Under the pieces are notes generated by a model. It made no database searches, was not told the origin of the DNA, and was given only the letters and a program-made list of their open reading frames with translations. Shown here piece after piece: positions 27,340 to 33,946 of a DNA stretch of 36,789 bases. Position 1 is the stretch's first letter; each line of letters starts with the position of its first letter. The translations under genes were made by a program, and so were the position numbers. This DNA comes from an uncultured Bacteroidota bacterium (GTDB lineage Bacteria; Bacteroidota; Bacteroidia; Flavobacteriales; Flavobacteriaceae): the NCBI GenBank assembly GCA_902510475.1, contig CABXCC010000014.1:1-36789 (forward strand), read 5' to 3'.

Positions 27340-27366
27340 AAAAAGCTAAAATAATAGCTTTTTTGG
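27340..27366 (-). terminator. Weak intrinsic terminator after the cold-shock gene
   Basis: agcta (27344-27348) pairs with tagct (27355-27359), extended by A/T pairs on both sides. It is about 50 bp after the cold-shock gene stop on the minus strand and is followed by a run of U on that strand. Confidence 0.6.
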
Positions 27367-27410
27367 TTTTAATTAGGAAATATTAGTTGGGTTAAATGCT
27401 ATAGAGACAA

Positions 27411-27602
27411 CTATGCAAGTTCTACTTTTGTAGCAGCTTTTCCTTTTCTACCTTCACCTTCTTCATACTCTACTTTATCACCTTCTTTAATTGTAAGATT
27501 ACCAAGTGCTGAATAATGAACGAAAAGGTCTTCTCCTGTTTCGTCGTTTGTAATGAATCCATATCCTTTAGATTCATTGAAAAATTTTACTGTTCCTTTC
27601 AT
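27411..27602 (-). CDS. CspA-family cold-shock protein
   Basis: This 63-residue protein is a complete single cold-shock domain: [17 protein letters not shown] at the N-terminus with RNP1 (KGYGFI) and RNP2 (LFVHYSAL), ending with the usual [14 protein letters not shown]. It binds single-stranded RNA and DNA and acts as an RNA chaperone. The -7 box at 27622-27629 leaves an expected leader of only about 13 nt, too short for the long thermosensing leader of Escherichia coli cspA, so that form of cold regulation is unlikely here. Confidence 0.97.
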   Translation of the reverse strand: MKGTVKFFNESKGYGFITNDETGEDLFVHYSALGNLTIKEGDKVEYEEGEGRKGKAATKVELA

Positions 27603-27621
27603 TGTAAATTATAAATTTCAG

Positions 27622-27629
27622 CAAATGTA
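27622..27629 (-). promoter_or_regulatory. Putative -7 promoter box of the cold-shock gene
   Basis: The minus strand reads TACATTTG (TAnnTTTG), ending 19 bases before the ATG. Confidence 0.6.
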
Positions 27630-27671
27630 ATCTATATTATTAAAGAAAAAGAGTTTTTGACGCAATAATTT

Positions 27672-27980
27672 TTACTTTTTATAATTATCGTAAAAATATA
27701 AAGGCATTGATAAAGAAAATCCAACAAAAAATAGAGAAACAATATATTTTACAAAACAATTTGTTTTAATTTTTTTTTGTGAATATTGATAAATCAAAAA
27801 AACCAAGAATGAGCTTGCTGCAACAGTGATATCCATTGTAATCATTGAAATTGCATGATTGGAGTAAATTTCAGACCAAAATCCCTCCATTGACCAATTA
27901 TTTCCTTCTAAAAAATAATACAACTGGTAATATGGTAATACAACTCCCAATACACACAAAACAAAAAATATTTTTTTCAT
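27672..27980 (-). CDS. DUF2834 family small membrane protein
   Basis: The 102-residue protein has three predicted transmembrane segments: residues about 3-23, 45-65 and 78-95. The spacing and the motifs VLPYYQLYYFL near the N-terminus, ISMITMDITVAASSFLVFLI in the middle and SLSMPLYFY at the end fit DUF2834. Its function is unknown. It lies upstream of the cold-shock gene on the same strand, 69 bp away, and is divergent from the CPXCG gene. Confidence 0.8.
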   Translation of the reverse strand: MKKIFFVLCVLGVVLPYYQLYYFLEGNNWSMEGFWSEIYSNHAISMITMDITVAASSFLVFLIYQYSQKKIKTNCFVKYIVSLFFVGFSLSMPLYFYDNYKK

Positions 27981-28061
27981 AGTCTTCTATTAATTTATTT
28001 ATGAATTTAATAAATCATACGAATCTTTATCATATCATTGTAATATAAAAATTAAATAATT

Positions 28062-28244
28062 TTGTTAGAATCTTATTTTGACTGCCCTTACTGCTGGGAA
28101 AATCAATTAAAAATGGTTGATTCATCAATTAGCGACCAAAATTTTATTGAGGATTGTGAAGTGTGTTGTAACCCAATTGATTTTAATATTAAATTAAATA
28201 ATAATGAAATAATATTTTTTTCGGTTGATGTGATCGATCAATAG
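28062..28244 (+). CDS. CPXCG-motif cysteine-rich small protein
   Basis: This 60-residue protein contains C8-P-Y-C11-W and EDCEVCCNPIDF (C32, C35, C36), the arrangement of the CPXCG cysteine-rich family, a probable zinc ribbon of unknown function. The frame has a stop at 28053 and no ATG before the CPYC motif, so it must begin at a non-ATG codon: TTG at 28062 is best; ATT at 28059 is possible. The chosen start overlaps a perfect TAnnTTTG octamer (28057-28064). It lies 23 bp upstream of the enoyl-reductase-like gene and may be co-transcribed with it. Confidence 0.82.
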   Translation: MLESYFDCPYCWENQLKMVDSSISDQNFIEDCEVCCNPIDFNIKLNNNEIIFFSVDVIDQ

Positions 28245-28267
28245 TATAAATTTATCTGATTTTCAAT

Positions 28268-29479
28268 ATGGAAAATAATCGAGATTTTGATTTAATAATA
28301 TGGGGTGCTACTGGTTTTACCGGAAATTTAGTTTGTGAATACATAAACAAAAATTATGAATTCAATGAATTAAAGTGGGCAATCGGAGGGAGAAACCAAA
28401 ACAAACTTTTAAAACTTCAAAAAAAGTTAGAAATTGACGACTCTAGAATTATTATTGCAGATAGTTTTGATAAGGAAAGTCTTATAAAAATGGCTAAAAG
28501 ATCAAAAGTCATATGCTCAACTGTTGGCCCCTATGCAAAATATGGAACATATTTAGTTGAAGCCTGTGTTAAGGCAAAAACAAATTATTGTGATATTACT
28601 GGGGAAACTCAGTGGATAAGAAGAATTATCGACAAATATCATTCAACAGCAAAAGAAAAACATATTAAAATAGTTAATTCCTGTGGGTTTGACTCAGTCC
28701 CATCGGATATGGGTGTTTACTTTTCTCAAAAAAAAGTTTTTGAGAAAACAGGTAAATATGCTCGAACGATAAATATGAGGGTAGCTGGTGCTAAAGGAGG
28801 TATTAGTGGTGGAACTTATAATAGCCTATCCAATGTTTTAGAAGAAGCAAGAGTTGATAAAGATGTTCGAAAAACTTTAGCAAACCCTTATGGTCTGAAT
28901 CCTGAAGGAAAACAATTTGGGCCTGATAAGCCTGATCTCAGGAAAGTAACTTTTGACAAAGCATCTAAATCTTGGATAGCTCCTTTTGTAATGGCTGGGA
29001 TTAATACAAAAATTGTCAGAAGAAGTCATGCCTTGATGAATTTTATTTATGGCTCTGACTTTTCTTATGACGAAGCCACCATCACTGGTAAAGGAATTTC
29101 TGGAAAAATAAAAGGTTACGTTAGCCTAATTCCGATCTTTCTGGCAACAAGGAAAAAAGGTAGCTTATTAAAAAATATTGTTGATTTTATATTACCAAAG
29201 TCAGGTGAAGGGCCGTCGGAAAAAACAAGAATTAACGGATACTATAATCTTAGGTTTTATCTAACAATGGATAATACAACATATATGAGTAAAGTAACAG
29301 GAGATATGGATCCTGGATATGGTTCAACTTCTAAAATGTTAGCCGAAAGTGCAGTATGCTTAGCTTTAGACAAAACTCCTGAAATCTATGGAGTCCTTAC
29401 TCCATCTACAGCCCTGGGAGATCCCCTAAAAAAAAGGCTTGAGGAAAAAGCTGGCTTAACATTTAAGATAAATTTTTAA
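28268..29479 (+). CDS. Saccharopine dehydrogenase-like / trans-acting enoyl reductase family protein
   Basis: The 403-residue protein begins with a Rossmann fold: LIIWGATGFTGNLV with the GATGFTG nucleotide loop at 13-19, followed by AIGGRNQNKL and STVGPYAKYGTYLVEAC. The NSCGFDSVPSDMGV block is typical of the group related to mycobacterial trans-acting enoyl reductases and to saccharopine dehydrogenase-like oxidoreductases. It would reduce or oxidise a lipid-like or amino-acid-like substrate with NAD(P); the true substrate is not known. Its 3' end overlaps the convergent next gene by 4 bp. Confidence 0.88.
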   Translation: MENNRDFDLIIWGATGFTGNLVCEYINKNYEFNELKWAIGGRNQNKLLKLQKKLEIDDSRIIIADSFDKESLIKMAKRSKVICSTVGPYAKYGTYLVEACVKAKTNYCDITGETQWIRRIIDKYHSTAKEKHIKIVNSCGFDSVPSDMGVYFSQKKVFEKTGKYARTINMRVAGAKGGISGGTYNSLSNVLEEARVDKDVRKTLANPYGLNPEGKQFGPDKPDLRKVTFDKASKSWIAPFVMAGINTKIVRRSHALMNFIYGSDFSYDEATITGKGISGKIKGYVSLIPIFLATRKKGSLLKNIVDFILPKSGEGPSEKTRINGYYNLRFYLTMDNTTYMSKVTGDMDPGYGSTSKMLAESAVCLALDKTPEIYGVLTPSTALGDPLKKRLEEKAGLTFKINF

Positions 29480-29925
29480 AAATTCTTTTTTAGATAAATA
29501 TTTTGATTGATTTTTCCGCTTTTTTCTTTGAGGAAGATAGACCCTTCTTTTAAAACCCATTTATTATTTTCTGAGCCTATATTTATTTTTTTGTTTAACG
29601 AGTCATCAATTAAAATTTCGTTATCAACTATTGACCATTTTATCTCTTCTTGTTCTTCATATTCTAAAAAGTCTACGGTAAGTAAAGCCGTATTGTTTTT
29701 TTTAAAAAGCACATACATGTCAGCTGAATCGATAATATCTTCGGCAAATCCAGACGCTAACTCAATAGCCATTTTTTCAAGCATATCTAGATTTTTAGTT
29801 TCTTCCTTTAAGAGCTGTTTCACTTTTACCTTTACCTCCCACTTACCAATTATATCTGATTTAGTAATTTTATTTTGAGAAAATGAAATTGAAAAAATTA
29901 ATAAAAAGAAATAAACAATTCTCAT
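29476..29925 (-). CDS. Small exported lipocalin-like protein, unknown function
   Basis: The 149-residue product has a cleavable signal peptide (SISFS-Q17) and a GKWEV motif at the start of the mature domain followed by regularly spaced strands, suggesting a lipocalin-like or DUF-type barrel. Lys and Glu dominate the central helix (KQLLKEETKNLDMLEKM). No functional residues can be recognised. It is 18 bp downstream of the AMP nucleosidase gene on the same strand and so may share its transcript. Confidence 0.65.
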   Translation of the reverse strand: MRIVYFFLLIFSISFSQNKITKSDIIGKWEVKVKVKQLLKEETKNLDMLEKMAIELASGFAEDIIDSADMYVLFKKNNTALLTVDFLEYEEQEEIKWSIVDNEILIDDSLNKKINIGSENNKWVLKEGSIFLKEKSGKINQNIYLKKNF

Positions 29926-29943
29926 GTTATTGATTTGAATAAA

Positions 29944-30720
29944 TTAGAATTTTAGATGCCTGACAGTATCAGTATTGTCATATTTAATTATTTCTCTTAA
30001 AGAAGCAATTCCAAGTTCTAAATGATTCTTATCATATAGTTTTGAATTCTTGTCATCCTCTTTATTGGTTTTTATTCCGTCTGGTATCATCGGTTGATCT
30101 GTTACTAGAAGTAATGCACCTGTAGGAATTCTATTATGAAATCCAACAGAAAATAAAGTTGCTGTTTCCATATCAATAGAGTAGGCTCTAACTTTTTTCA
30201 GGTATTTTTTGAACTTTGCATCAAACTCCCAAACCCTTCTGTTAGTGGTAAAAATAGTCCCTGTCCAGTAGTCTGTTTTATTGTACTTTAAAGCAGAAGA
30301 TATTGCTCTTTGTAATGAAAATGATGGCATTGCTGGCACTTCAATTGGGAAATAATCATTTGACGTTCCTTCTCCTCTAATTGCCCCAATTGGTAAAATA
30401 TAATCTCCGATTTGTATTCGATTTTTTAGGCCGCCACATTTACCAAGAAACAATACTGCTTTGGGCATCAATGCTGTCAATAAATCCATTATTGTTGCTG
30501 CATTAGGGCTACCCATACCAAAATTTATTATTGTAATATTGTTATGTGTAGAAGACGGCATGTTTTTACCTAATCCGTCAACTTCAACATTATTCAAAGA
30601 TGCAAAATCATCAACATAACTTTGAAAATTTGTCAATAATATATATTCTCCAAAATCTGGAATGTTAACGCCTGTATATCGTGTTATCCAATCTTTTACA
30701 ATTTCTTTTTTTGTTTTCAT
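29944..30720 (-). CDS. amn: AMP nucleosidase
   Basis: This 258-residue protein matches the short Bacteroidota AMP nucleosidase: the PNP/UDP phosphorylase fold is shown by INFGMGSPNAATIMDLL, LFLGKCGGLKNRIQIGDYIL, the substrate loop GEGTSNDYFP, and SIDMETATLFSVGF, which carries the purine-phosphorylase-type Glu/Asp active-site segment. It hydrolyses AMP to adenine and ribose 5-phosphate and helps set adenylate levels. It lacks the extra N-terminal domain of the Escherichia coli enzyme. A TAACTTTG box (30725-30732) ends only 4 bases before the ATG, so transcription would start at or near the start codon. Confidence 0.92.
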   Translation of the reverse strand: MKTKKEIVKDWITRYTGVNIPDFGEYILLTNFQSYVDDFASLNNVEVDGLGKNMPSSTHNNITIINFGMGSPNAATIMDLLTALMPKAVLFLGKCGGLKNRIQIGDYILPIGAIRGEGTSNDYFPIEVPAMPSFSLQRAISSALKYNKTDYWTGTIFTTNRRVWEFDAKFKKYLKKVRAYSIDMETATLFSVGFHNRIPTGALLLVTDQPMIPDGIKTNKEDDKNSKLYDKNHLELGIASLREIIKYDNTDTVRHLKF

Positions 30721-30724
30721 AGTA

Positions 30725-30732
30725 CAAAGTTA
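30725..30732 (-). promoter_or_regulatory. Putative -7 promoter box of amn (leaderless arrangement)
   Basis: The minus strand reads TAACTTTG (TAnnTTTG), with only four bases between the box and the amn ATG. With normal spacing, transcription starts within a few bases of the start codon. Confidence 0.5.
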
Positions 30733-30739
30733 GTAAATA

Positions 30740-30769
30740 AAAAAAACCCCGAAAATCGAGGTTTTTTAT
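30740..30769 (-). terminator. Intrinsic terminator after the NTF2-like lipoprotein gene
   Basis: The hairpin aacctcg / cggggtt (read on the minus strand) has seven pairs including one G-T wobble that exists only in the minus-strand RNA; on the plus strand this pair would be a C-A mismatch. It is followed by a run of T on the minus strand and lies about 17 bp after the stop of the gene at 30786-31286. Confidence 0.82.
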
Positions 30770-30785
30770 TTCACAAAAACAAAAT

Positions 30786-31286
30786 TTAATCTTGTTGTGG
30801 AATTCCTTGTGAATTTACTCTCGGAGACCAGTGAGAATGCATCACCTTCCATTCTCCATTATCGTTTACCCACGTTTGAGATGCCCTAGTTGCATAACCA
30901 ACATTCTGCTCACCCTCTTCAAAATTAATTAGACCATCTGCGTCAAATGTGATGACAGCTGTATTCATATCTGAAGACATAAAAACTTGATGATTTGACA
31001 TTTCAAATGTGCCAAAGTTCCATCCTCTGGTTGTGTTTGTAACTTGTTGTTCATCTTGAGCAACAAGTATTGATCCATTTGAATTATAAATTGTAGTTCC
31101 CAGATCTGATGAAATCCATTTACTGGCTGTATCCCAATCTTGGGTAATATACGCTTGCTGATAATCATTAGAGGCAGAAATTAAATCTGCTGCTAATTGT
31201 TCTGTATCAACTTTTTCTATAGTAACATCTGCATTATTGCAGGAAAAGCTAAACATTACAGCAAGTAAAAAAATAAGTTTTTTCAT
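30786..31286 (-). CDS. NTF2-like (SnoaL/DUF4440-type) lipoprotein
   Basis: The 166-residue product has a lipoprotein signal (lipobox S-F-S-C16) and a mature domain with the NTF2-like order: a helix with ASNDYQQAYITQDWDTASKW, a second helix region, then strands and the terminal RASQTWVNDNGEWKVMHSHW typical of SnoaL/DUF4440 proteins. No catalytic residues can be assigned. It is the second lipoprotein of this fold in the window; the other is at 16590-17090, with low sequence similarity. It is followed by a strong terminator. Confidence 0.8.
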   Translation of the reverse strand: MKKLIFLLAVMFSFSCNNADVTIEKVDTEQLAADLISASNDYQQAYITQDWDTASKWISSDLGTTIYNSNGSILVAQDEQQVTNTTRGWNFGTFEMSNHQVFMSSDMNTAVITFDADGLINFEEGEQNVGYATRASQTWVNDNGEWKVMHSHWSPRVNSQGIPQQD

Positions 31287-31353
31287 AATTAAAAAATAAT
31301 TAGTTAGTAATATAATAACTGTGAAAAACAGAAATTATTGTGTGAGAAATTCT

Positions 31354-31794
31354 TTATTCAGCTGAAGATCTGCTGATAGTATATTCAAGAAGTAAGAGTA
31401 CTATTATTATGGAACCATTTGCAACAGCAAGTTCTAAAATACTTGCATTGTTATTAGAAAGGGCGTTAATTGCTGAAACTCCAATCACAACAAAGAAATA
31501 AGTCATTTCTTTAACTTTAATTGTTTCAGTTCTAAATCTAAGAATTGCAAAAATTGCAAAAAGACCAAGGGCAAATCCTAAGTCTAATTTTACATTACTA
31601 AGTAAAAAACAAAGTAAGAAGGTGATTAGTCCTGCGGAATTATAAGTAAAGAAAAATTCGTTAAGTGACTTTTTACCTTTATTATTATATCTTAAATAGA
31701 TGAATTTAGAAATAAAAAAAACAACAAAAACATTTAATAAAAGAATTGTAATTAAATCTGACAAGTCCTGATTATTTGCAAAAATTAAATCCAC
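31354..31794 (-). CDS. DUF4956 family membrane protein
   Basis: The 146-residue protein has four predicted transmembrane segments and the DUF4956 signature ALGLFAIFAILRFRTETIKV followed by KEMTYFFVVIGVSAINAL. The family is found near polyphosphate/VTC-like and other membrane genes, but its biochemical role is not established. It starts with GTG at 31794; no ATG lies in frame before the first membrane helix. An alternating TGCGCATGCA tract lies 17 bp upstream. Confidence 0.85.
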   Translation of the reverse strand: MDLIFANNQDLSDLITILLLNVFVVFFISKFIYLRYNNKGKKSLNEFFFTYNSAGLITFLLCFLLSNVKLDLGFALGLFAIFAILRFRTETIKVKEMTYFFVVIGVSAINALSNNNASILELAVANGSIIIVLLLLEYTISRSSAE

Positions 31795-31907
31795 AATAAA
31801 TATTTTTTAGTTGCGCATGCAATTAAGAAAAAAAATGAAAGAATTCCTAATCATATTTGAGTTTTAAAACAGTTTTGTAAATTGTTATAAACTATAAGCA
31901 AACAAAA

Positions 31908-31997
31908 ATGGAATGGTATAAAAAAAACAGGAAGTATCTTTTTGCAGTAGTAGTCTGCTGGTTTATTTACAGACTAGTTACTTCGATGATGTATTAA
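31908..31997 (+). CDS. Tiny single-helix membrane protein (29 aa), hypothetical
   Basis: An ATG at 31908 opens a 29-codon frame: a basic N-terminus (MEWYKKNRKY), one hydrophobic segment (LFAVVVCWFIY), then RLVTSMMY and a stop at 31995. The charge pattern and single helix are those of real small inner-membrane proteins. The stop overlaps the convergent minus-strand gene by 4 bp, and the gene fills what would otherwise be an unexplained 200-bp gap. No homologue is recognised by eye, so it could be a chance frame. Confidence 0.5.
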   Translation: MEWYKKNRKYLFAVVVCWFIYRLVTSMMY

Positions 31998-32314
31998 TCA
32001 AGCATATATTTTATTGCAAGTGAGCTTTTAGAAAATGAAATTTTTAATTCGTTTTCTTTTTCATTAGACCTTTTAATTTTTAAGGATAAGTAATTTGTAT
32101 TGTAAAATCTATTAATTAAGTCACTTAGTGCAGTTCCTTCAATGATTGGGTTCCTTTTTTGTTTTTTGAATATTGTATTTATTGCAAGCTGCGAATTGTT
32201 TTTAATTTTAAATTCTTCAAACGAGATGTTTTTAAATTGTATAATGTCTGAAGTGCCTTTAGAAAACAATAAAAAGCCCTGAAGGAAAAAAAAACAAAAT
32301 AATAATTGCTTCAT
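31994..32314 (-). CDS. Small exported protein, unknown function
   Basis: The 106-residue product begins with a hydrophobic signal-like segment (LLFCFFFLQGFLLFSKG). The remainder is Lys/Asn/Ser-rich with KNISFEEFKIKNNSQLAI and SLKIKRSNEKENELKISF, without a recognisable domain. It is divergent from the Kazal lipoprotein gene, with which it shares a 95-bp intergenic region containing the TATGCATGCATA palindrome. Confidence 0.55.
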   Translation of the reverse strand: MKQLLFCFFFLQGFLLFSKGTSDIIQFKNISFEEFKIKNNSQLAINTIFKKQKRNPIIEGTALSDLINRFYNTNYLSLKIKRSNEKENELKISFSKSSLAIKYMLD

Positions 32315-32364
32315 AATTTTGAAGGTACAAAATAATTTTAACTGTTAATTTTTATTTAATAAAT

Positions 32365-32376
32365 TATGCATGCATA
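32365..32376 (+). promoter_or_regulatory. 12-bp perfect palindrome, candidate operator
   Basis: tatgcatgcata is a perfect inverted repeat of strictly alternating pyrimidines and purines, 10 bp upstream of the -7-like box TATCTTCG (32387-32394) of the Kazal lipoprotein gene. The layout matches that of the 27317-27330 palindrome in front of another lipoprotein gene, in sequence and distance to the -7 box. Confidence 0.45.
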
Positions 32377-32386
32377 GCAATTTTTG

Positions 32387-32394
32387 TATCTTCG
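32387..32394 (+). promoter_or_regulatory. Putative -7-like box of the Kazal lipoprotein gene
   Basis: TATCTTCG is a one-base variant of the TAnnTTTG -7 consensus and ends 15 bases before the ATG at 32410. Confidence 0.4.
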
Positions 32395-32409
32395 AAAAAA
32401 TTTACTCTG

Positions 32410-33756
32410 ATGAAAAAATATATCTACCTCTTATTACTATCGATTTTTGTTGTCTCATGTTCTAATTCTGATATAAATCAGCCTATTGAAGATATGTCAA
32501 CTGCTGAGCATATTGAACTCATTAAAAACCATAATGATAAAATTGAAATTAGTTTTGAGGAACTACCCGAAGTTTCCAAAAACTACATCAATTCACTAGA
32601 AAACAATGTTACAATAGGACAAATATTACATGCCGAAAATTTAGGGTACGAGGTTCAAATCAACCGAGAAACTAAAAATTTAGTTTCCCTTTTAAACATG
32701 ATTTATATTTACTTTAATCAAAATGGTGAATTACTTTTTGATGACGAATATGATGAAAATAATAATGGAAATTATGATGTTTTTGAACAATGGGAAAACT
32801 TTATGTGTTTTGATGTACAATTTCCAATTTCAGTAAATATGCCTGATGGTTCTCAAATTTCAATTGGCAACGAGGATGAATTATTTGAAGCTGTTGAATC
32901 TTATTATGAGATGAATGACGAATTTGAGGGTATACCAGAAATAAATTTTCCATTCAATATCATTTTTTATTATGAAGATGAAAACGGAAATGAAGCAGAA
33001 GATATAGTAGGAGTTGAAAGTTATGAAGAGCTAGAAATGTATTATGAATTGTGTGAAGAAGGTTGGGGTAATGATGAAGGTGAAAATTACTGGGCACAGA
33101 TCGATTGCTTTGATCTAGTTTATCCAATTTCCATTATGAATCCTGACGGTGAGATACTTTCTGTCAATAGTGAAGAAATATTAAATGAATATGTAGAGCA
33201 GTGGTATATTGACAATGAATGTAATGATGATGAATGTGGTGGATTTGAAATAGTATTTCCTTTGACAGTTGAATATTATTCTGAAACTAATGATCAAATT
33301 CAGACTGTTACAATTGATTCAGGTGAAGAATTGTCAAATTATATTGAAGAGTATTGTTCTGACGATGCCTGTCCGGAAATTTATGATCCTGTGTGTGGAT
33401 CTGATGGTTTCTCCTATGACAATTATTGTTATGCAGAATCTGCTGGAATATATGAATATTCGTCGGGTGAATGTGACGATGAAGGGGATGTAGACACCTG
33501 TGGTGAAGTGGTTTTTCCAGTGACCATAGAAGCTCCAAACGGGGAGCAGTATACAGCAAATAATGAAGAGGAAATTTATGAATTTATGGAAGAGTGGTTT
33601 TCAAATAATTGTAATAATGTAGATTGTGATGATGCTGAATTTGAAATTGTTTATCCAATAACGATGGAATTCGTCTCAGGAAATGAGGTTGTGACGGTTG
33701 TTGTTCAATCTGAGGAAATGCTCAGTTCTTTAAACGAGCAATTTTGTGGAGACTAA
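32410..33756 (+). CDS. Repeat lipoprotein with an inserted Kazal-type protease-inhibitor module
   Basis: The 448-residue product has a lipoprotein signal (V-V-S-C17). Residues about 35-110 look PepSY-like (SFEELPEVSKNYI ... FNQNGELL). An EF-hand-type loop follows: D115-E-N-N-N-G-N-Y-D-V-F-E126 has acidic or Asn ligands at positions 1, 3, 5, 9 and 12. Three acidic repeats of about 83 residues span 133-215, 233-316 and 364-446. Each begins C-x-x-V/L-x-F/Y-P-I/V and ends in Cys. Between repeats 2 and 3 is a Kazal module (321-355) with YDPVCGSDGFSYDNYC and a terminal GEC. By alignment with ovomucoid third domain, the P1 position is E323. One of the usual Kazal cysteines is Ser (S344). A cell-surface inhibitor of a Glu-specific protease is a hypothesis only. 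Confidence 0.85.
   Translation: MKKYIYLLLLSIFVVSCSNSDINQPIEDMSTAEHIELIKNHNDKIEISFEELPEVSKNYINSLENNVTIGQILHAENLGYEVQINRETKNLVSLLNMIYIYFNQNGELLFDDEYDENNNGNYDVFEQWENFMCFDVQFPISVNMPDGSQISIGNEDELFEAVESYYEMNDEFEGIPEINFPFNIIFYYEDENGNEAEDIVGVESYEELEMYYELCEEGWGNDEGENYWAQIDCFDLVYPISIMNPDGEILSVNSEEILNEYVEQWYIDNECNDDECGGFEIVFPLTVEYYSETNDQIQTVTIDSGEELSNYIEEYCSDDACPEIYDPVCGSDGFSYDNYCYAESAGIYEYSSGECDDEGDVDTCGEVVFPVTIEAPNGEQYTANNEEEIYEFMEEWFSNNCNNVDCDDAEFEIVYPITMEFVSGNEVVTVVVQSEEMLSSLNEQFCGD
32806..33054 (+). repeat. Protein repeat 1 of 3 in the Kazal lipoprotein
   Basis: It encodes residues 133-215, starting CFDVQFPISVNMPDG and ending with the helix SYEELEMYYELC. The second half-unit (NFPFNIIFYYED) echoes the first, suggesting each repeat is itself a duplication. 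Confidence 0.75.
33106..33357 (+). repeat. Protein repeat 2 of 3 in the Kazal lipoprotein
   Basis: It encodes residues 233-316, starting CFDLVYPISIMNPDGE, with the inner half FEIVFPLTVEYY and ending SGEELSNYIEEYC. An extra CNDDEC pair (271/276) is present. Confidence 0.75.
33499..33747 (+). repeat. Protein repeat 3 of 3 in the Kazal lipoprotein
   Basis: It encodes residues 364-446, starting CGEVVFPVTIEAPNGE, with the inner half FEIVYPITMEFV and ending SEEMLSSLNEQFC. It shares with repeat 2 an extra Cys pair (401/406). Confidence 0.75.
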
Positions 33757-33849
33757 TTATATGTCTTAAAAAAACAAACATCTTTCAGAGACAACTTAAT
33801 TATTTTTTTCTTAACTTAAATAGCTAACTATTTAATAACCAATTAATTA

Positions 33850-33945
33850 ATGGGATACAAAAATGAGTTTTTTATATACCTATGGGTCACCCTAATTATT
33901 TATGCTATTCTATATACTTTTTATAAAAAATATCTAAAAAAGTAA
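33850..33945 (+). CDS. Tiny single-helix membrane protein (31 aa), hypothetical
   Basis: An ATG at 33850 opens 31 codons: MGYKNEF, a hydrophobic core FIYLWVTLIIYAILYTF, and a strongly basic end YKKYLKK before the stop at 33943. The positive-inside pattern fits a single-span membrane protein with its C-terminus in the cytoplasm. It lies 93 bp after the Kazal gene and 1 bp from the stop of the convergent gene at 33947. There is no recognised homologue; it might be a real small protein or a chance frame. Confidence 0.5.
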   Translation: MGYKNEFFIYLWVTLIIYAILYTFYKKYLKK

Positions 33946-33946
33946 T

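Noticed and set aside
16590-31286. The two NTF2-like lipoproteins (16590-17090 and 30786-31286) as a recent duplication
   Set aside because: They share fold and length but little sequence apart from general NTF2-like features, so they are at most distant paralogues.
33308-33559. A histidine-rich open frame on the minus strand across the Kazal module
   Set aside because: It is antisense to a clearly coding, repeat-structured gene; its His-rich content comes from the Asp/Asn-rich codons of the sense strand, and no start context supports it.
33741-33775. Possible terminator (agac/gtct) after the Kazal gene
   Set aside because: The stem is only four pairs and is followed by A rather than T on the plus strand, so it does not fit an intrinsic terminator for that gene.
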